In this document: positions 34,111 to 41,569 of the stretch, piece after piece
Position numbering within the stretch: position 1 is the stretch's first letter
How the letters are laid out: each line of letters starts with the position of its first letter
Assembly (NCBI RefSeq): GCF_038246755.1
Contig: NZ_CP134706.1
Coordinates: forward strand, 1,488,001 to 1,552,000
DNA: 64,000 nt
Direction of reading: 5' to 3'
Source: Micromonospora sp. FIMYZ51
GTDB taxonomy: Bacteria > Actinomycetota > Actinomycetes > Mycobacteriales > Micromonosporaceae
The notes under the pieces: generated by a model
What the model was told of the DNA's origin: nothing
Seen by the model: only the letters and a program-made list of their open reading frames with translations
The model's database searches: none
Made by a program: the position numbers and the translations under genes

Positions 34111-35133
34111 GTGGGTAGCACAGCGGTGCCGGTGGTCGTCGGAATCGACAACGGCGGTACGAGCAACAACGCCACCGTCCTCACGCTCGACGGGCGGTTC
34201 CTGGTGGACCGGCTCGTGGAGACGCCCAGCGAGGTGCAGGCCGGGCCGGCGGCGGCGGTCGAGGCGATGGCCCGCGCCTTCGACGGCGTACTGGCCCTGA
34301 CCGGGGTGTCCCGCGCCCAGGTCCGCGCGGTCGGGCTGGACACGCCCGGTCCGGCCAGCGCCACCGGGGTGATCTCGTCGAAGGGCTCGACGAACTTCTC
34401 CCAACCGGCCTGGCGCGGCTACGACATCCGGGGCGCGTTGGCGCACCGGCTCGGGTTGCCGGTGATCTATCACAACGACGGCAACGCCGCCGCGCTCTAC
34501 GCCCACCACGTTCACTTCGGCGCCGAGGCGATGCGACGGTCGTCCGTCGCCGCGATCGTCGGCACCGGGCTGGGCGGCGGCCTGGTCGAACAGGGTCGGG
34601 TGATCGCCGGTGCGGCCGGCATGGCCGGCGAGTTGGGGCACGTGCACATCCCGCTGACGGAGGTGCTTGCACCGCAGCAGCCGGTGCCTACCTGCGCCTG
34701 CGGCTTCGCCGGTGACGTGGAGAGTGTCGCCTCGCTTACCGCGATCGAGCGCAACCTGCTGCCGTACTGGCTGACCCGTTTCCCGGAGCACCCGCTGGCC
34801 GGCGAAGCGCCCGCACGGGCGGCGAAGCTGGTCCGCGACTACGGCGAGCGCGGCGACGAACTGGGCCGGGAGATCTTCGGCCAGCAGGCGAGGGCGCTCG
34901 GCGCGCTGTTCACGATCGCGGCCAACTTCACCGATCCACACGCGTACTTCATCGGTGGTGGGGTGGTGGAGACGGCTCCGGAGTTCCGCGACTGGTTCCT
35001 GGCCACGGTGCGCCAACACACCAGGCTCCGCGCCGAGCAGGCGGCCCTGGCCACCTTCGCGCTGGTGCCGGAGCGGGACATGGCCGGTGCGCGGGGGGTG
35101 GCCCTGGCCGCGCTGACCGCGATGACGACCTGA
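34111..35133 (+). CDS. ROK-family sugar kinase
   Basis: The 340-aa protein has the ATP phosphate-1 motif VGIDNGGTSNNATVL, the sugar site and catalytic Asp in YHNDGNAAALY, GTGLGGG for phosphate 2, and the ROK zinc-site start GELGHVHI followed by TCACGFAGDVES, in which the usual CxCGxxGCxE pattern keeps only two of the cysteines. Glucokinase or N-acetylhexosamine kinase is possible; the specificity cannot be told. GTG 34111 has AGAGG ten bases upstream. It ends the plsC-to-ROK run and is followed by a tandem repeat and a terminator. Confidence 0.85.
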   Translation: MGSTAVPVVVGIDNGGTSNNATVLTLDGRFLVDRLVETPSEVQAGPAAAVEAMARAFDGVLALTGVSRAQVRAVGLDTPGPASATGVISSKGSTNFSQPAWRGYDIRGALAHRLGLPVIYHNDGNAAALYAHHVHFGAEAMRRSSVAAIVGTGLGGGLVEQGRVIAGAAGMAGELGHVHIPLTEVLAPQQPVPTCACGFAGDVESVASLTAIERNLLPYWLTRFPEHPLAGEAPARAAKLVRDYGERGDELGREIFGQQARALGALFTIAANFTDPHAYFIGGGVVETAPEFRDWFLATVRQHTRLRAEQAALATFALVPERDMAGARGVALAALTAMTT

Positions 35134-35181
35134 CCCGGCCGGCGATGCCGCTGGGCGCTGGTGGGGGCCGACCCGAGCGAC

Positions 35182-35286
35182 GGTGCCGCTGAGTCGGCCG
35201 GCGGTGCGGCTGAGTCGGCCGGCGGTGCGGCTGAGTCGGCCGGCGGTGCGGCTGAGTCGGCCGGCGGTGCGGCTGAGTCGGCTGGT
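35182..35286. repeat. 21-bp tandem repeat, five copies
   Basis: Five units of GGTGCGGCTGAGTCGGCCGGC, the first and last slightly altered, between the ROK kinase and DUF397 genes. The period is a multiple of three, so a frame reads as GAAESAG repeats, but it has no ribosome site and runs antisense into the DUF397 gene. Confidence 0.9.
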
Positions 35287-35297
35287 GGGGACAGGCT

Positions 35298-35330
35298 GAC
35301 CGGGCCGGCGGTGCCCTTACCGGCCCGGTC
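35298..35330. terminator. Bidirectional terminator hairpin
   Basis: A perfect 10-bp stem GACCGGGCCG with CGGCCCGGTC and a 13-base loop, between the convergent ROK and DUF397 genes. Confidence 0.7.
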
Positions 35331-35366
35331 AGCGGCTATGGGGGTGTGTCGGTCGTGGTGCGCGGG

Positions 35367-35567
35367 TCAGCGGGTCGGCGGTGCCTGGGCGAAGGCGCTC
35401 CAGGCGGCCGGCGGGAAGCAGAGCTGCGGACCGCCCGGGTCCTTGGAGTCGCGTACGGCCACCGTGCCGGGTGCGACCGCGACCTCCACGCAGGCTCCCT
35501 CGTCGCCGCTGTGGCTGCTCTTGCGCCATCCGACCACGGCTGCCGCCGCGCTTATCGTCGGTGTCAT
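35367..35567 (-). CDS. DUF397 protein
   Basis: A 66-aa protein with the DUF397 pattern VGWRKSSHSGDEGACVEVA ... VAVRDSKDPGGPQL ... AWSAFAQ. Such proteins are encoded beside XRE/DUF5753 regulators in streptomycetes and relatives (the WhiJ/BldB-type neighbourhood) and probably act as their small partners. Here the start overlaps the stop of the regulator gene by four bases (ATGA), so they are coupled. The biochemical role is not established. Confidence 0.9.
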   Translation of the reverse strand: MTPTISAAAAVVGWRKSSHSGDEGACVEVAVAPGTVAVRDSKDPGGPQLCFPPAAWSAFAQAPPTR

Positions 35568-36418
35568 GCCAGGTACCGTCCCTTCAGGGCGTTGACGATT
35601 GCGTCGCGGCTGTCCGCCGGGCTGAGCGCGACGGTCCGCAGGTGTTCCATGATCTTGGTGCAGGTACGCAGATCGCCGGGGCGATCGAGAACCATCTGAC
35701 CGGCGACTGTCTCCACCGAGGCGATGATCGGGTCCTCCGGGTCGGCGAACTCGAGGATGTGCAGCGAACCTCGGGTGCCCCGGTGATAGCCGGCGGCCAA
35801 CGGGATCACCTGAACGGTGATGTTCGGTAGTTCACTCATCTTCAGCAGGTGGCGCAGCTGCCCCTGCATCGCCGAGTCGTCGCCGACCGGGCGCAGCAGG
35901 GCGGCCTCGTCGAGGATCGCGTCGAAGATCGGCGGATCCTCGCCAGCGAGCCGCTGCTGCCGGTCCAACCGGAGGTGCACCCGATCCTCGACGTCGCTGT
36001 CGCTGAGGGTGTGTGGGCCGCCCCGCATCACGCCGCGGATGTAGTCGGCGGTCTGCAACAGCCCAGGCACCACCGAGGGCTCGAAGTTGAAGATGCCGGT
36101 CGCCTCGGCCTCCAGCGAGATGAAGTCGATGGTGCGTCGGTCGAGCAGGTACGAGTAGGAGACCCACCAGCCGGGCTTGCGGGCGTCCTTGGCCAGCGCG
36201 ACAGCCGCTGCGACGTCGTCCGCGCTGGCCCCGTAGAGCGTGAGCAGCGCGCGTACGGTGGCCGGGCTGACCAGCGTCTGCGCGTTCTCGTAGCGGGACA
36301 GGGTACTTCGGGTGCTGTTGATCTCGTCCGCCGCGGCCTCCAGGGTGAGGCCGGCGGCCTCCCGGTGGAGGCGCAGGGCGATGCCCAGCCGGCGGGCACG
36401 GGCCGTCTTCGGTGCCAT
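35564..36418 (-). CDS. XRE-family helix-turn-helix regulator with DUF5753
   Basis: The 284-aa protein has an N-terminal HTH (LGIALRLHREAAGLTLEAAADEINSTRSTLSRYE region, about residues 10-45) and a C-terminal DUF5753 domain with the typical start FEPSVVPGLLQTADYIR and late ASVETVAGQMVLDRP. These proteins regulate development or antibiotic genes in actinobacteria together with DUF397 partners. ATG 36418 fits the family start; a TTGACA (36500-36495) on the minus strand may be its -35 box. It is upstream of, and coupled to, the DUF397 gene. Confidence 0.9.
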   Translation of the reverse strand: MAPKTARARRLGIALRLHREAAGLTLEAAADEINSTRSTLSRYENAQTLVSPATVRALLTLYGASADDVAAAVALAKDARKPGWWVSYSYLLDRRTIDFISLEAEATGIFNFEPSVVPGLLQTADYIRGVMRGGPHTLSDSDVEDRVHLRLDRQQRLAGEDPPIFDAILDEAALLRPVGDDSAMQGQLRHLLKMSELPNITVQVIPLAAGYHRGTRGSLHILEFADPEDPIIASVETVAGQMVLDRPGDLRTCTKIMEHLRTVALSPADSRDAIVNALKGRYLA

Positions 36419-36563
36419 GCATTGATGGTCGCACGTATTTGGGACTCTGTACATGAGAAAACGTCGGTGAGAGTTGCATTCATGGCCGTAAGAGTGTCAA
36501 CCTGTTAGCGCGTCCTCACCGCCGGTTGTCGTGGCGACGGTGGTGGTGAGCGACCGGAGGGGA

Positions 36564-36614
36564 TGGGGCACGCGGCGGTCGGGTTTCCCCCGTACTCGGC
36601 CGCCGCGTGCCCCA
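36564..36614. repeat. Long inverted repeat in a divergent intergenic region
   Basis: Perfect 15-bp arms TGGGGCACGCGGCGG (36564-36578) and complement (36600-36614) around a 21-base loop that contains a smaller CGGG/CCCG pair. It lies between divergent genes, so it is not a normal end-of-gene terminator. It may be an operator, an attenuator for the small gene at 36679 or a small RNA. Confidence 0.7.
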
Positions 36615-36678
36615 CGCCAGAAGTCGGGCACCGGAAGGGAAACGACGTGCTTGGAGACTGTCGCCTCGGTGGCCCGCG

Positions 36679-36915
36679 ATGACCCGTTTCCTGGTGGTGC
36701 TGACCGATGTTCGTCCCGACGAGGGGGGCGCTCGCAACGAGCGCACCGCGCCCGAGCGTCGCCGTCAGGTGGTCGGCGCGAGCAGTCGGGAGGCGGCCGA
36801 GCGGATCGCCGGCGCGTTCATGGCGCTGGGCATGGTGCGGGCCGGTCGGCAGCGGGTCAAGGTGATCGCCATCGGTCGGCGACATCCGTACGTCGAGCGC
36901 GAGGCAACCGGCTAG
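36679..36915 (+). CDS. Small hypothetical protein (78 aa)
   Basis: Basic, soluble and unrecognised: MTRFLVVLTDVRPDEGGARN ... ERRRQVVGASSREAAERIAGAFMALGMVRAGRQRVKVIAIGRR. The beta-strand starts (FLVVLTDV, VKVIAIG) and central helix suggest a small alpha/beta fold. ATG 36679 is the start nearest the conserved-looking part; the frame is open from 36607. No good ribosome site is seen. The hairpin at 36564-36614 lies 65 bases upstream and could control it. Confidence 0.55.
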   Translation: MTRFLVVLTDVRPDEGGARNERTAPERRRQVVGASSREAAERIAGAFMALGMVRAGRQRVKVIAIGRRHPYVEREATG

Positions 36916-37086
36916 TCGGGCACCGGACGGGGTCGATTTCCGTACTGTCTGATTACGCTCCGTATGTGTGGTGTGGGGTTAATGCGGCGTTCCCCGTTGT
37001 CGCCGGGTATCGACTGCCCACCTTCGCCACGCACAGTAAGGTCATCCGGGAGAGCGCCAGCAGTGCGTCCCGGAAAGGTGACCGCA

Positions 37087-38190
37087 GTGACCACCCCAGG
37101 CAAGACTCGTGTCGCGATCGTCTTCGGCGGCCGTAGCCCGGAGCACGGCATCTCCTGCGTCAGCGCCGGAAGCGTGCTCGGCGCGCTCGACCCGGACGAG
37201 TTCGACGTGGTGCCGGTGGGCATCACCCGGGCCGGCCAGTGGGTGTTGACCGACGGTGACCCCGGCCGGTTGGCCATCGAGGCCCGTCGGTTGCCGGAGA
37301 TCACCGCGGCGTCGGGCACCGACATCGTGCTGCGGGCCGATCCGACCGGCGGTGGTCTGCTGGTGCTCGACCCGACCGAGGGCCCCCGGGCGCTTGCCGA
37401 CGTCGACGTGGTGTTTCCCGTGCTGCACGGCGCCTACGGCGAGGACGGCACCATCCAGGGCATGCTGGAGATGGCGGGCATCCCGTACGTGGGATCGAAG
37501 GTGTTCGCTTCGGCCGCCGCCATGGACAAGGAGTTCACCAAGAAGCTCTGCGCCGCCGAGGGCATTCCGGTCGGCCCGTACGCGGTGCTGCGCAGCGGGG
37601 TGACGCTGAGCGAGGCGGAGAAACAGCGGCTCGGGCTGCCGGTCTTCGTCAAGCCGTCCCGGGCCGGATCGTCATTCGGCATCACCAAGGTCAACGACTG
37701 GGCCGACCTGGACGCGGCGATCGCCACCGCGCGGGAGATCGACAGCAAGGTGCTTGTCGAAGCGGCGATCGTCGGCCGGGAGATCGAGTGCGGTGTGCTG
37801 GAGGGCGAGGCCGCCGGAATGCCGGAGGCGTCCGTGCTCGCCGAGGTGCGGGTGGTCGGCGACTACGACTTCTACGACTTCGAGGCCAAGTACGTCGACG
37901 CGGAGTCGGCCTGCGAGTACGACATCCCGGCCGACCTGCCGGAGCCGGTCGCCCGGCAGGTGCGCGAGTACGCCGTCCGCGCGTTCATCGCGCTGGACTG
38001 CGCCGGGCTGGCCCGGGCCGACTTCTTCGTCACCCCCGAGCTGGACGTCTACCTCAACGAGATCAACACGATGCCCGGCTTCACGCCGACGTCGATGTTC
38101 CCCCGGATGTGGGCGGCGGCCGGCCTGGAGTACCCGAAACTTGTCGACCGGCTCATCCGTACCGCCCTGACCCGGGGCACCGGCCACTGA
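37087..38190 (+). CDS. ddl: D-alanine--D-alanine ligase
   Basis: An ATP-grasp enzyme joining two D-alanines for peptidoglycan. The 367-aa length fits the actinobacterial DdlA. Motifs: [20 protein letters not shown] near the N-terminus, [27 protein letters not shown], the lysine-bearing [13 protein letters not shown], and [17 protein letters not shown] at the metal site. GTG 37087 has GGAAAGG eight bases upstream; GTG 37078, three codons earlier, is an alternative. It converges with the DUF3515 gene. The gpsA-ddl-DUF3515-thiL neighbourhood is conserved in actinobacteria. Confidence 0.95.
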   Translation: MTTPGKTRVAIVFGGRSPEHGISCVSAGSVLGALDPDEFDVVPVGITRAGQWVLTDGDPGRLAIEARRLPEITAASGTDIVLRADPTGGGLLVLDPTEGPRALADVDVVFPVLHGAYGEDGTIQGMLEMAGIPYVGSKVFASAAAMDKEFTKKLCAAEGIPVGPYAVLRSGVTLSEAEKQRLGLPVFVKPSRAGSSFGITKVNDWADLDAAIATAREIDSKVLVEAAIVGREIECGVLEGEAAGMPEASVLAEVRVVGDYDFYDFEAKYVDAESACEYDIPADLPEPVARQVREYAVRAFIALDCAGLARADFFVTPELDVYLNEINTMPGFTPTSMFPRMWAAAGLEYPKLVDRLIRTALTRGTGH

Positions 38191-38366
38191 CCGACGGCTG
38201 ATGTCGGCCCAGGCCGTTCACCAGTTGCCGATGCCGGCGCAGGGTGCGCTGACCAGCTGCCGATGTCGGGGCATGGGTCACCGAGCAGCTGCCGATGTCG
38301 CACCGGGTCCCGGGCCCGCCAGCTCGCTGCGGCCCGCAGATCAGCAGGATCTCCGCTGGCGGACCC

Positions 38367-38984
38367 TCAGCGGGTGCAGCCGGAAGGGGCCGGGCCCGCC
38401 GAGCGGATCGATTCGACGATGGTGTCCGAGATCGGGGCCGCCCATTGCAGCGCCTCGCCGTAGAAGTGCGGCACCCGCACCGTCACCGCGGTCTCCCGGT
38501 CGACCGTGGTCAGCTCGGTGACGTCGGCCCGCTCGGTCGCATGCCAGCAGACCGAGTTGACCAGAGTCAGATGGTCGGTGGGCTGCACCTCGGGCTCGGC
38601 GCCACCGCAGGCCACCGTCACCGCCGGGTCGCCGTACGCCGCGTTCTGCTCGGGTCCGGCGGTGACCGGTCGCTGCGGCAGGTTACGGATCGAGGCGGGC
38701 AGCTGGGACAGCAGGGCGCGGCAGACGACGGCCGGGCGTTCGGCCAGCGCCGGAGCGGCCATCTCCACCGGCACGGTGGAGCGCGGCTGGGGCGTGGTCG
38801 GCGAGGGATCCGGTGCGGCGGCCGGAGTGTCCGGCGCGAGGTTGGCGAGCGCCAGCGCGCCCACCAGCAGGGTCACCGGCAGGGCCACCGCGGTGGCGAT
38901 CAGCGCCGCGCGGCGGTTGGTCCGATCGGGTGCCTTCGCCGGACGTTCGGCCTCGACGACGGGGGCTTCGGAGGTGCTCTTCAC
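38367..38984 (-). CDS. DUF3515 membrane protein
   Basis: A 205-aa protein with a short cytosolic N-terminus, one membrane helix (about residues 26-48, LIATAVALPVTLLVGALALAN), a Pro/Thr linker and an outer domain with the DUF3515 hallmarks CRALLSQLP, AYGDPAVTVACGG and the VNSVCWH cysteine. The function is unknown, but the gene is nearly always near ddl and thiL in actinobacteria. GTG 38984 immediately follows the TAA stop of the Lrp-like gene, so the two form an operon. Confidence 0.88.
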   Translation of the reverse strand: MKSTSEAPVVEAERPAKAPDRTNRRAALIATAVALPVTLLVGALALANLAPDTPAAAPDPSPTTPQPRSTVPVEMAAPALAERPAVVCRALLSQLPASIRNLPQRPVTAGPEQNAAYGDPAVTVACGGAEPEVQPTDHLTLVNSVCWHATERADVTELTTVDRETAVTVRVPHFYGEALQWAAPISDTIVESIRSAGPAPSGCTR

Positions 38985-39218
38985 TTACAGTCGCACCACC
39001 GAACACGTCAGGGTACGGGTGATGCCGGGCACCATCTGCACCTTGCTGACAATGAGTTTGCCGAGCTCATCGACGGTGTTCGCCTCGGTGAGCACGACCA
39101 CGTCGTACGGCCCGGTCACCGCGTCGACCCGGACCACCCCGGCGAGGTCCGCGATGAGACCGGCCACGTCACGTGCCCGGCCGACCTCTGTCTGGATGAG
39201 GATGTACGCCTGTACCAC
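38985..39218 (-). CDS. Lrp/AsnC ligand-binding (RAM) domain protein without HTH
   Basis: The 77-aa protein is a lone RAM domain: MVQAYILIQTEVGRARDVA, GVVRVDAVTGPYDVVVLTEA and VQMVPGITRTLTC. It lacks the DNA-binding half, so it may bind an amino acid or modulate another Lrp protein by mixed oligomers. GTG 39218 has GGAGGGAGG upstream. It is the first gene of a two-gene unit with DUF3515 and is divergent from thiL. Confidence 0.9.
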   Translation of the reverse strand: MVQAYILIQTEVGRARDVAGLIADLAGVVRVDAVTGPYDVVVLTEANTVDELGKLIVSKVQMVPGITRTLTCSVVRL

Positions 39219-39315
39219 GACTCGACCTCCCTCCGTCGCCGCCTGCCAGACGGCCCGAAGGGAGAAAGTACCTTACGGACCAGGTCGGATCCCTATCGGT
39301 GGTCAAGGAGAAGCG

Positions 39316-39399
39316 GTGAGCGAGCGCGGCGAGCGAACCATTGGACGCGACGGTGTGGCTCCTCGCCCCGCTGCGCAGCGGAGCGGAGCGGCGGCGTGA
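39316..39399 (+). CDS. Possible 27-aa leader cistron coupled to thiL
   Basis: GTG 39316 is preceded by AAGGAG at 39305-39310 and opens a 27-codon frame (VSERGERTIGRDGVAPRP ...) whose TGA overlaps the thiL GTG as GTGA. The thiL GTG itself has no ribosome site, so translation may arrive by coupling. The DNA is rich in short GAGCG and GCGGAGCG repeats and could instead be an interspersed palindromic repeat. Confidence 0.4.
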   Translation: MSERGERTIGRDGVAPRPAAQRSGAAA

Positions 39400-40334
39400 G
39401 CGTCGCGGGGGTGGGAGAGTTCGGCCTGATCGACCGGGTGACCGCCCGGCTGTCGTACGGATCCACGGTGCTGCTCGGCCCCGGCGACGACGCGGCCGTG
39501 GTCGCCGCGCCGGACGCCCGGGTGGTCGCCTCGACCGACGTACTGGTCGAAGGGCGGCACTTCCGCCGGGACTGGTCCGGTGCGTACGACATCGGCCGGC
39601 GGGCGGCGGCGGCGAACCTCGCCGACGTGGTGGCGATGGGTGCCGATCCGACCGCCCTGCTGGTGGCGCTCTGCGTACCGGTCGGTACGCCCACCGAATG
39701 GGTCGAGGAACTCGCCGACGGGCTCGGTGCCGAAGCGGCCGGGGTGGGCGCCAGCGTGGTCGGCGGGGACATGTCCGCCAGCCCCACCCTGACCATCGCG
39801 GTCACCGCCCTCGGAGACCTGGCCGGCCGGGCACCGGTCACCCGGACCGGTGCCCGCCCCGGCGACCTGGTTGCCCTGGCCGGTCGAACCGGGTACGCAG
39901 CGGCCGGCTTCACCGTGCTCTCCCGCGGGTTCCGTACGCCCCGACTGCTGGTCGAGGCGTACCGCCGACCGGAGGTGCCCTACCCGGCCGGACCGCAGGC
40001 CGCCCGGCTCGGCGCCACCGCCATGATCGACGTCTCGGACGGGTTGCTCGCCGACCTCGGGCACGTGGCGAAGGCCAGCGGGGTGGCCATCGACCTCACC
40101 CGGGACGCCTTCGCGGTGCCGCCGCAGATCCGCGACGCCGCCCAGGCGCTCGGCATCGACCCGTACGCCTGGCTGCTCGCCGGTGGCGACGACCACGCGC
40201 TGGCCGCGACCTTCCCGCCGACGACGGCGTTGCCGGACGGCTGGCGCATCATCGGCCGGGTCAGCGAGGGCTCCGGGGTGACGGTGGACGCAGCCGAGTT
40301 CGACGGGCCGGCCGGCTGGGACCACTTCCGCTGA
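39396..40334 (+). CDS. thiL: Thiamine-monophosphate kinase
   Basis: Phosphorylates thiamine monophosphate to thiamine pyrophosphate. The 312-aa protein has the N-terminal LIDRVTARL, LGPGDDAAVVAAPDARVVASTDVLVEG with the metal aspartates, RRAAAANLADVVAMGADP, GGDMSASPTLTI and the late IDVSDGLLADLGHVAKASGVAIDL. GTG 39396 is the only start that fits the family N-terminus; it overlaps the leader frame described above. It is divergent from the Lrp-like gene. The assignment is firm. Confidence 0.95.
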   Translation: MSVAGVGEFGLIDRVTARLSYGSTVLLGPGDDAAVVAAPDARVVASTDVLVEGRHFRRDWSGAYDIGRRAAAANLADVVAMGADPTALLVALCVPVGTPTEWVEELADGLGAEAAGVGASVVGGDMSASPTLTIAVTALGDLAGRAPVTRTGARPGDLVALAGRTGYAAAGFTVLSRGFRTPRLLVEAYRRPEVPYPAGPQAARLGATAMIDVSDGLLADLGHVAKASGVAIDLTRDAFAVPPQIRDAAQALGIDPYAWLLAGGDDHALAATFPPTTALPDGWRIIGRVSEGSGVTVDAAEFDGPAGWDHFR

Positions 40335-40398
40335 TTTGCGGATCACCTCGTTGCGGCCACCGCACCGGGCCCGATCAACCTGGTCGTACCCTGCACGA

Positions 40399-40866
40399 AT
40401 GCCACAGATCGAGATCTACGCGGAGCCCTTCGACTCGCCGGTGGCGCAGCGGTTGATCACCGCTGCGCTTGCCGACCTGGGCGCCCGGTACGGCGGCAGC
40501 GGCGACGAGACCCCGGTCGCCGCCGCCGAGTTCGTGCCACCGGCCGGGGCGTTCCTGGTCGCGCGGCTCGACGGGGAACCGGTCGGCTGCGGCGGCTGGC
40601 GCAGCCACGGTGCCGACGGCGATACCGCCGAACTGAAGCGGATGTACACCGCACCGCAGGCCCGGGGACGCGGCGTGGCCCGAGCCGTGCTGGCCGCCAT
40701 CGAACGCTCGGCCCGCGAGCACGGCCGCAAGCGGATCATCCTGGAGTGCGGTGACCGTCAGCCCGAGGCGATCGCCATGTACACCGCGGCCGGCTACCAG
40801 CGGATCCCCAACTTCGGCTTCTACGCCGACGCCCCCGGCTGCCTCTCCTTCGCCCGCCCGCTGTGA
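40399..40866 (+). CDS. GNAT-family N-acetyltransferase
   Basis: The 155-aa protein has the acetyl-CoA motif A RMYTAPQARGRGVARAVLAAIE (about residues 81-102), a preceding strand LVARLDGEPVGCGGWR, and motif B AIAMYTAAGYQRIPNFGFY. The substrate is unknown. TACCCT ends six bases before ATG 40399, pointing to a leaderless transcript with its own promoter just after thiL. A 52-bp double-palindrome element starts immediately after its stop codon. Confidence 0.88.
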   Translation: MPQIEIYAEPFDSPVAQRLITAALADLGARYGGSGDETPVAAAEFVPPAGAFLVARLDGEPVGCGGWRSHGADGDTAELKRMYTAPQARGRGVARAVLAAIERSAREHGRKRIILECGDRQPEAIAMYTAAGYQRIPNFGFYADAPGCLSFARPL

Positions 40867-40918
40867 AAGGAAGGGCCCCTTTTTAACGCCTCGTGTATAG
40901 GAAGGGCCCCTTATTAAC
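40867..40918 (+). repeat. 52-bp double-palindrome element, copy B
   Basis: Half units AGGAAGGGCCCCTTTTTAAC and AGGAAGGGCCCCTTATTAAC separated by GCCTCGTGTAT. It abuts the stop codon of the GNAT gene and lies on the downstream side of rpmB. It is the cleanest copy with C and D. Confidence 0.9.
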
Positions 40919-41044
40919 ATCCACCCGGCCGGGTGCCGGCGCGCGATCGGGGTGCCGGCGTGCGGCGTACGGCCGGGATGGCGGCGTACGGCAGGCACGC
41001 CGGCGTACGGGAGTGTGTCGCCTCGGCGGGCGGTGGACACGAAA

Positions 41045-41078
41045 CGATGCCGGCGGGCCGCCTGGCCCGCCGGCATCG
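41045..41078 (-). terminator. Terminator of rpmB
   Basis: A perfect 15-bp stem CGATGCCGGCGGGCC with its complement and a GCCT loop, 27 bases beyond the rpmB stop. Confidence 0.85.
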
Positions 41079-41105
41079 ATGTCGTGATGTGTCGGTGTTA
41101 CCGCG

Positions 41106-41297
41106 TCAGGCGCGGGCGACCTTTCCTGCCTTGATGCAGGACGTGCAGACCTTCAGCTTCTTGGTCGTGCCGCCACCGGCCGGGGTACGCACCGACTGGA
41201 TGTTCGGGTTCCAGCGGCGGTTGGTCCGCCGGTGCGAGTGGGACACGTTGTGGCCGAAGCCCGGTCCCTTGCCACAGACGTCGCACACGCTAGCCAC
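41106..41297 (-). CDS. rpmB: 50S ribosomal protein L28 (zinc-binding type)
   Basis: The 63-aa protein [25 protein letters not shown]... has the zinc pairs CDVC and CTSC, that is, the C+ form; many actinobacteria also keep a zinc-free L28 under Zur control. The pattern [11 protein letters not shown] is typical of L28. GTG 41297 follows CAGGAG by seven bases. It is flanked by 52-bp elements B and C, about 190 and 170 bases away. Confidence 0.96.
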   Translation of the reverse strand: MASVCDVCGKGPGFGHNVSHSHRRTNRRWNPNIQSVRTPAGGGTTKKLKVCTSCIKAGKVARA

Positions 41298-41464
41298 GGG
41301 ATACTCCTGGGATTGAAACGTTCATGAGGTCGCCGCCAGGCGCTGCCCGGGCAACCTGGCCAGGGTACCCGATGTCCCAGCCACCCGCCCAACCGGGCCC
41401 AACCGCGCCGGCTCCGCGGGCAGGCGAGCGCTCGACCGGACGTCCAGGCCGAACCTGGCGAAGT

Positions 41465-41516
41465 GTTAACCGGGGGCCCTTCCTATACACCAGGCGTTAA
41501 CAAGGGGCCCTTCCTT
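41465..41516 (-). repeat. 52-bp double-palindrome element, copy C
   Basis: The same element on the minus strand, with spacer GCCTGGTGTAT and second half AGGAAGGGCCCCCGGTTAAC. It lies between the divergent rpmB and FakA-like genes, so it cannot be a plain 3'-end terminator. Confidence 0.88.
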
Positions 41517-41569
41517 GCACAAGCCTGTCGGTCCGGCGGGTGTCAGCGTACGCCAGTAGGCTTCCCAGC

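Noticed and set aside
35161..35595. Open frame reading GAAESAG repeats
   Set aside because: It is a by-product of the 21-bp array, has no ribosome site and runs antisense through the DUF397 gene, which has clear family motifs.
38191..38366. Imperfect repeats of CAGCTGCCGATGTCG between ddl and DUF3515
   Set aside because: Only two to three degenerate copies; too weak to list as a separate element.
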